DNA of 64,000 bases. Source: Clostridium sp. UBA4108. GTDB taxonomy: Bacteria; Bacillota; Clostridia; Clostridiales; Clostridiaceae. The DNA lies in NCBI GenBank assembly GCA_002381695.1, contig DFXM01000020.1, forward strand, positions 660,615 through 724,614. The letters are read 5' to 3'. The position numbers and the translations under genes were made by a program. The notes under the pieces are model-generated. The model saw only the letters and a program-made list of their open reading frames with translations, did no database searches and was not told the DNA's origin. Below, piece after piece: positions 62,903 through 64,000 of the stretch (the first letter of the stretch is position 1; each line of letters opens with the position of its first letter).

Positions 62903-63206
62903 TTATTATGGAACTTATGATATTATATTGAATATAATATGAGGTTTTTAAAAAAAAATTAGTATGAATTAATTTGTAACTTATTATTAGGATTATTTTA
63001 ACAAAATATAGATCAACTATACTATAATACACTTTAAGAGTATTTTTGTAAATAATAATGATTTTATTACTAGTCTTTACATAGAAAAGAATAAAATTAT
63101 ATATGAATGTTTAATAAAATAATAATTTTTAGAAGGTTTTAGAAAAAATATAGAATGTATCCTTTCAAAATTTAACTTAGTCTGAAAAGACACATTGAAT
63201 TTTAAT
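62903..63206. other. Intergenic region, nothing recognised
   Basis: About 300 very AT-rich bases between two minus-strand genes. No gene, strong hairpin with T-run or repeat was identified. Confidence 0.5.
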
Positions 63207-63878
63207 TTAATGTATTTTTGATAGGTGCTCTAATTTTTCATAATCAGTAATAAATATTTTTTTATTACGTATAGCTATAACACCTTGATTTTTTAACTCA
63301 TTAATAACTCTAGTAACTGTTACTCTAGAACATCCTACAAGGTTAGCTAGTTCCTCATGGGTTAGAGGAAAGATGATTTCAATAGACTTGATGTTTGCTA
63401 TAGGATACTGTATAGACATTCTATATATGGTGGAACAAATTCGAGATTTAGGGGAAGACTTTAACAGATCCTTCATCTGAAATAGAGATATTTGATATTT
63501 TCTTACTACACTATGAAATATATATTCATAAAAGGTTGAGTTATTTCTAGAATATTCTAACAATACTTCATTATCAATGAAACACACTGTGGTGTCTTCA
63601 ATAGCCTTAGGAATTATATTTATATGAGTAGCTGAAAAACTTTCCTCACCATAAATTTCTCCAGGTATTAAAAAAAATAATATTTTTTCTGAACCTGCTA
63701 TAGTATACATACTAATCTTAACCTTTCCACTAATAATAACAGATAGCTTTTTATTGGGAAAATAGTCAAGCTCTGCACCTTTTTTATATTCCTTGGTTTT
63801 ACCCAAAGGAGCAATACTTGTTAAGAAAAAATTTCGCATGTCTACTTGTGAATCCTTATTAAAAAAATCATTATACAT
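63207..63878 (-). CDS. Crp/Fnr-family transcriptional regulator
   Basis: A 223-residue regulator: an N-terminal cyclic-nucleotide-binding-like beta barrel (SVIISGKVKISMYT, FLIPGEIYGEESF), a dimerisation helix, and a C-terminal winged helix (LTHEELANLVGCSRVTVTRVINELKNQG, read here in two parts with recognition helix SRVTVTRVI). The cAMP-binding Arg/Ser motif is not conserved and no N-terminal Cys cluster exists, so neither cAMP nor an Fnr-type iron-sulfur cluster is expected. The ATG at 63878 is 5 bases after GGAGG; the ATG at 63890 overlaps that site. Targets unknown. Confidence 0.88.
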   Translation of the reverse strand: MYNDFFNKDSQVDMRNFFLTSIAPLGKTKEYKKGAELDYFPNKKLSVIISGKVKISMYTIAGSEKILFFLIPGEIYGEESFSATHINIIPKAIEDTTVCFIDNEVLLEYSRNNSTFYEYIFHSVVRKYQISLFQMKDLLKSSPKSRICSTIYRMSIQYPIANIKSIEIIFPLTHEELANLVGCSRVTVTRVINELKNQGVIAIRNKKIFITDYEKLEHLSKIH

Positions 63879-64000
63879 ATAATCCTCCATTGGGTAGTTT
63901 AATTATAATATATTATAATTAAAAACTTAAATTAAATACAATATAATTAAAAAAATTAACTATTTAAATAAAGGTTAAAGCTAGATAGTAGATTATAAAA

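Overview
The window is AT-rich chromosomal DNA from a Gram-positive, spore-forming anaerobe, most likely Clostridium or a close relative. Supporting signs are strong AGGAGG ribosome-binding sites, AT-rich codon use, a SpoIIIAH-like protein, a Bce-type peptide-antibiotic detoxification module, LytTR and SdpR/SdpI regulators, meso-diaminopimelate dehydrogenase and several lipobox lipoproteins. I see no tRNA, rRNA, insertion sequence, prophage or CRISPR array. Starts were chosen from Shine-Dalgarno (SD) spacing, so several differ from the longest reading frame.

Layout. 31-6049: the end of a PotABCD-type ABC importer operon, followed by adenine deaminase and an MtaD-type amidohydrolase, suggesting purine salvage. 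6070-6894: an E2-like acyltransferase lacking its catalytic His. 7204-12267: a NarL-type two-component system and an ABC-2 exporter. 12319-18148: an 18-bp tandem repeat, then an exopolysaccharide operon (PilZ-glycosyltransferase, degenerate deacetylase, GH18 protein, tandem-deacetylase lipoprotein). 18346-24234: cell-envelope genes (VanX-type dipeptidase, glucosaminidase-like protein, large FtsA-like ATPase, SGNH hydrolase). 24530-32209: SulP transporter, DUF2383 protein, Trm11-like methyltransferase, nitroreductase, a MerR-zinc ribbon-methyltransferase-like fusion, Ddh and a diamine acetyltransferase. 32263-38779: chemoreceptor, cis-prenyltransferase plus CrtI-like oxidoreductase, and a LytTR/DUF3021/MFS operon. 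38907-45478: M15 peptidase, a small ORF not long enough for routine calling, a coiled-coil protein and BceRS-BceAB with a matching operator. 45550-55550: membrane protein divergent from TetR, ArsC-like, Gfo/Idh/MocA and 2TM proteins, phosphodiesterase plus UMF1 transporter, another ABC-2 exporter, and sdpR-sdpI. 55848-63878: three GNAT proteins, homoserine dehydrogenase, P1 peptidase, hisS behind a histidine attenuator, SpoIIIAH-like and FeMo-co-domain proteins, and a Crp/Fnr regulator.

The strongest regulatory observation is upstream of hisS (59505-59726). A consensus promoter leads into a 17-residue leader peptide with four consecutive His codons, then competing hairpins and an intrinsic terminator: classical ribosome-mediated attenuation rather than the T-box usual in Firmicutes. 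Other notable points are two genes whose only well-spaced start after a strong SD is AUA (16685, and sdpR at 55538), a conserved hairpin-loop element present twice (38784-38868 and 54614-54664), a cluster of TTAAAAGTA motifs with a 24-bp perfect palindrome upstream of sdpR, and an exopolysaccharide locus in which only one of three deacetylase domains keeps its catalytic residues.
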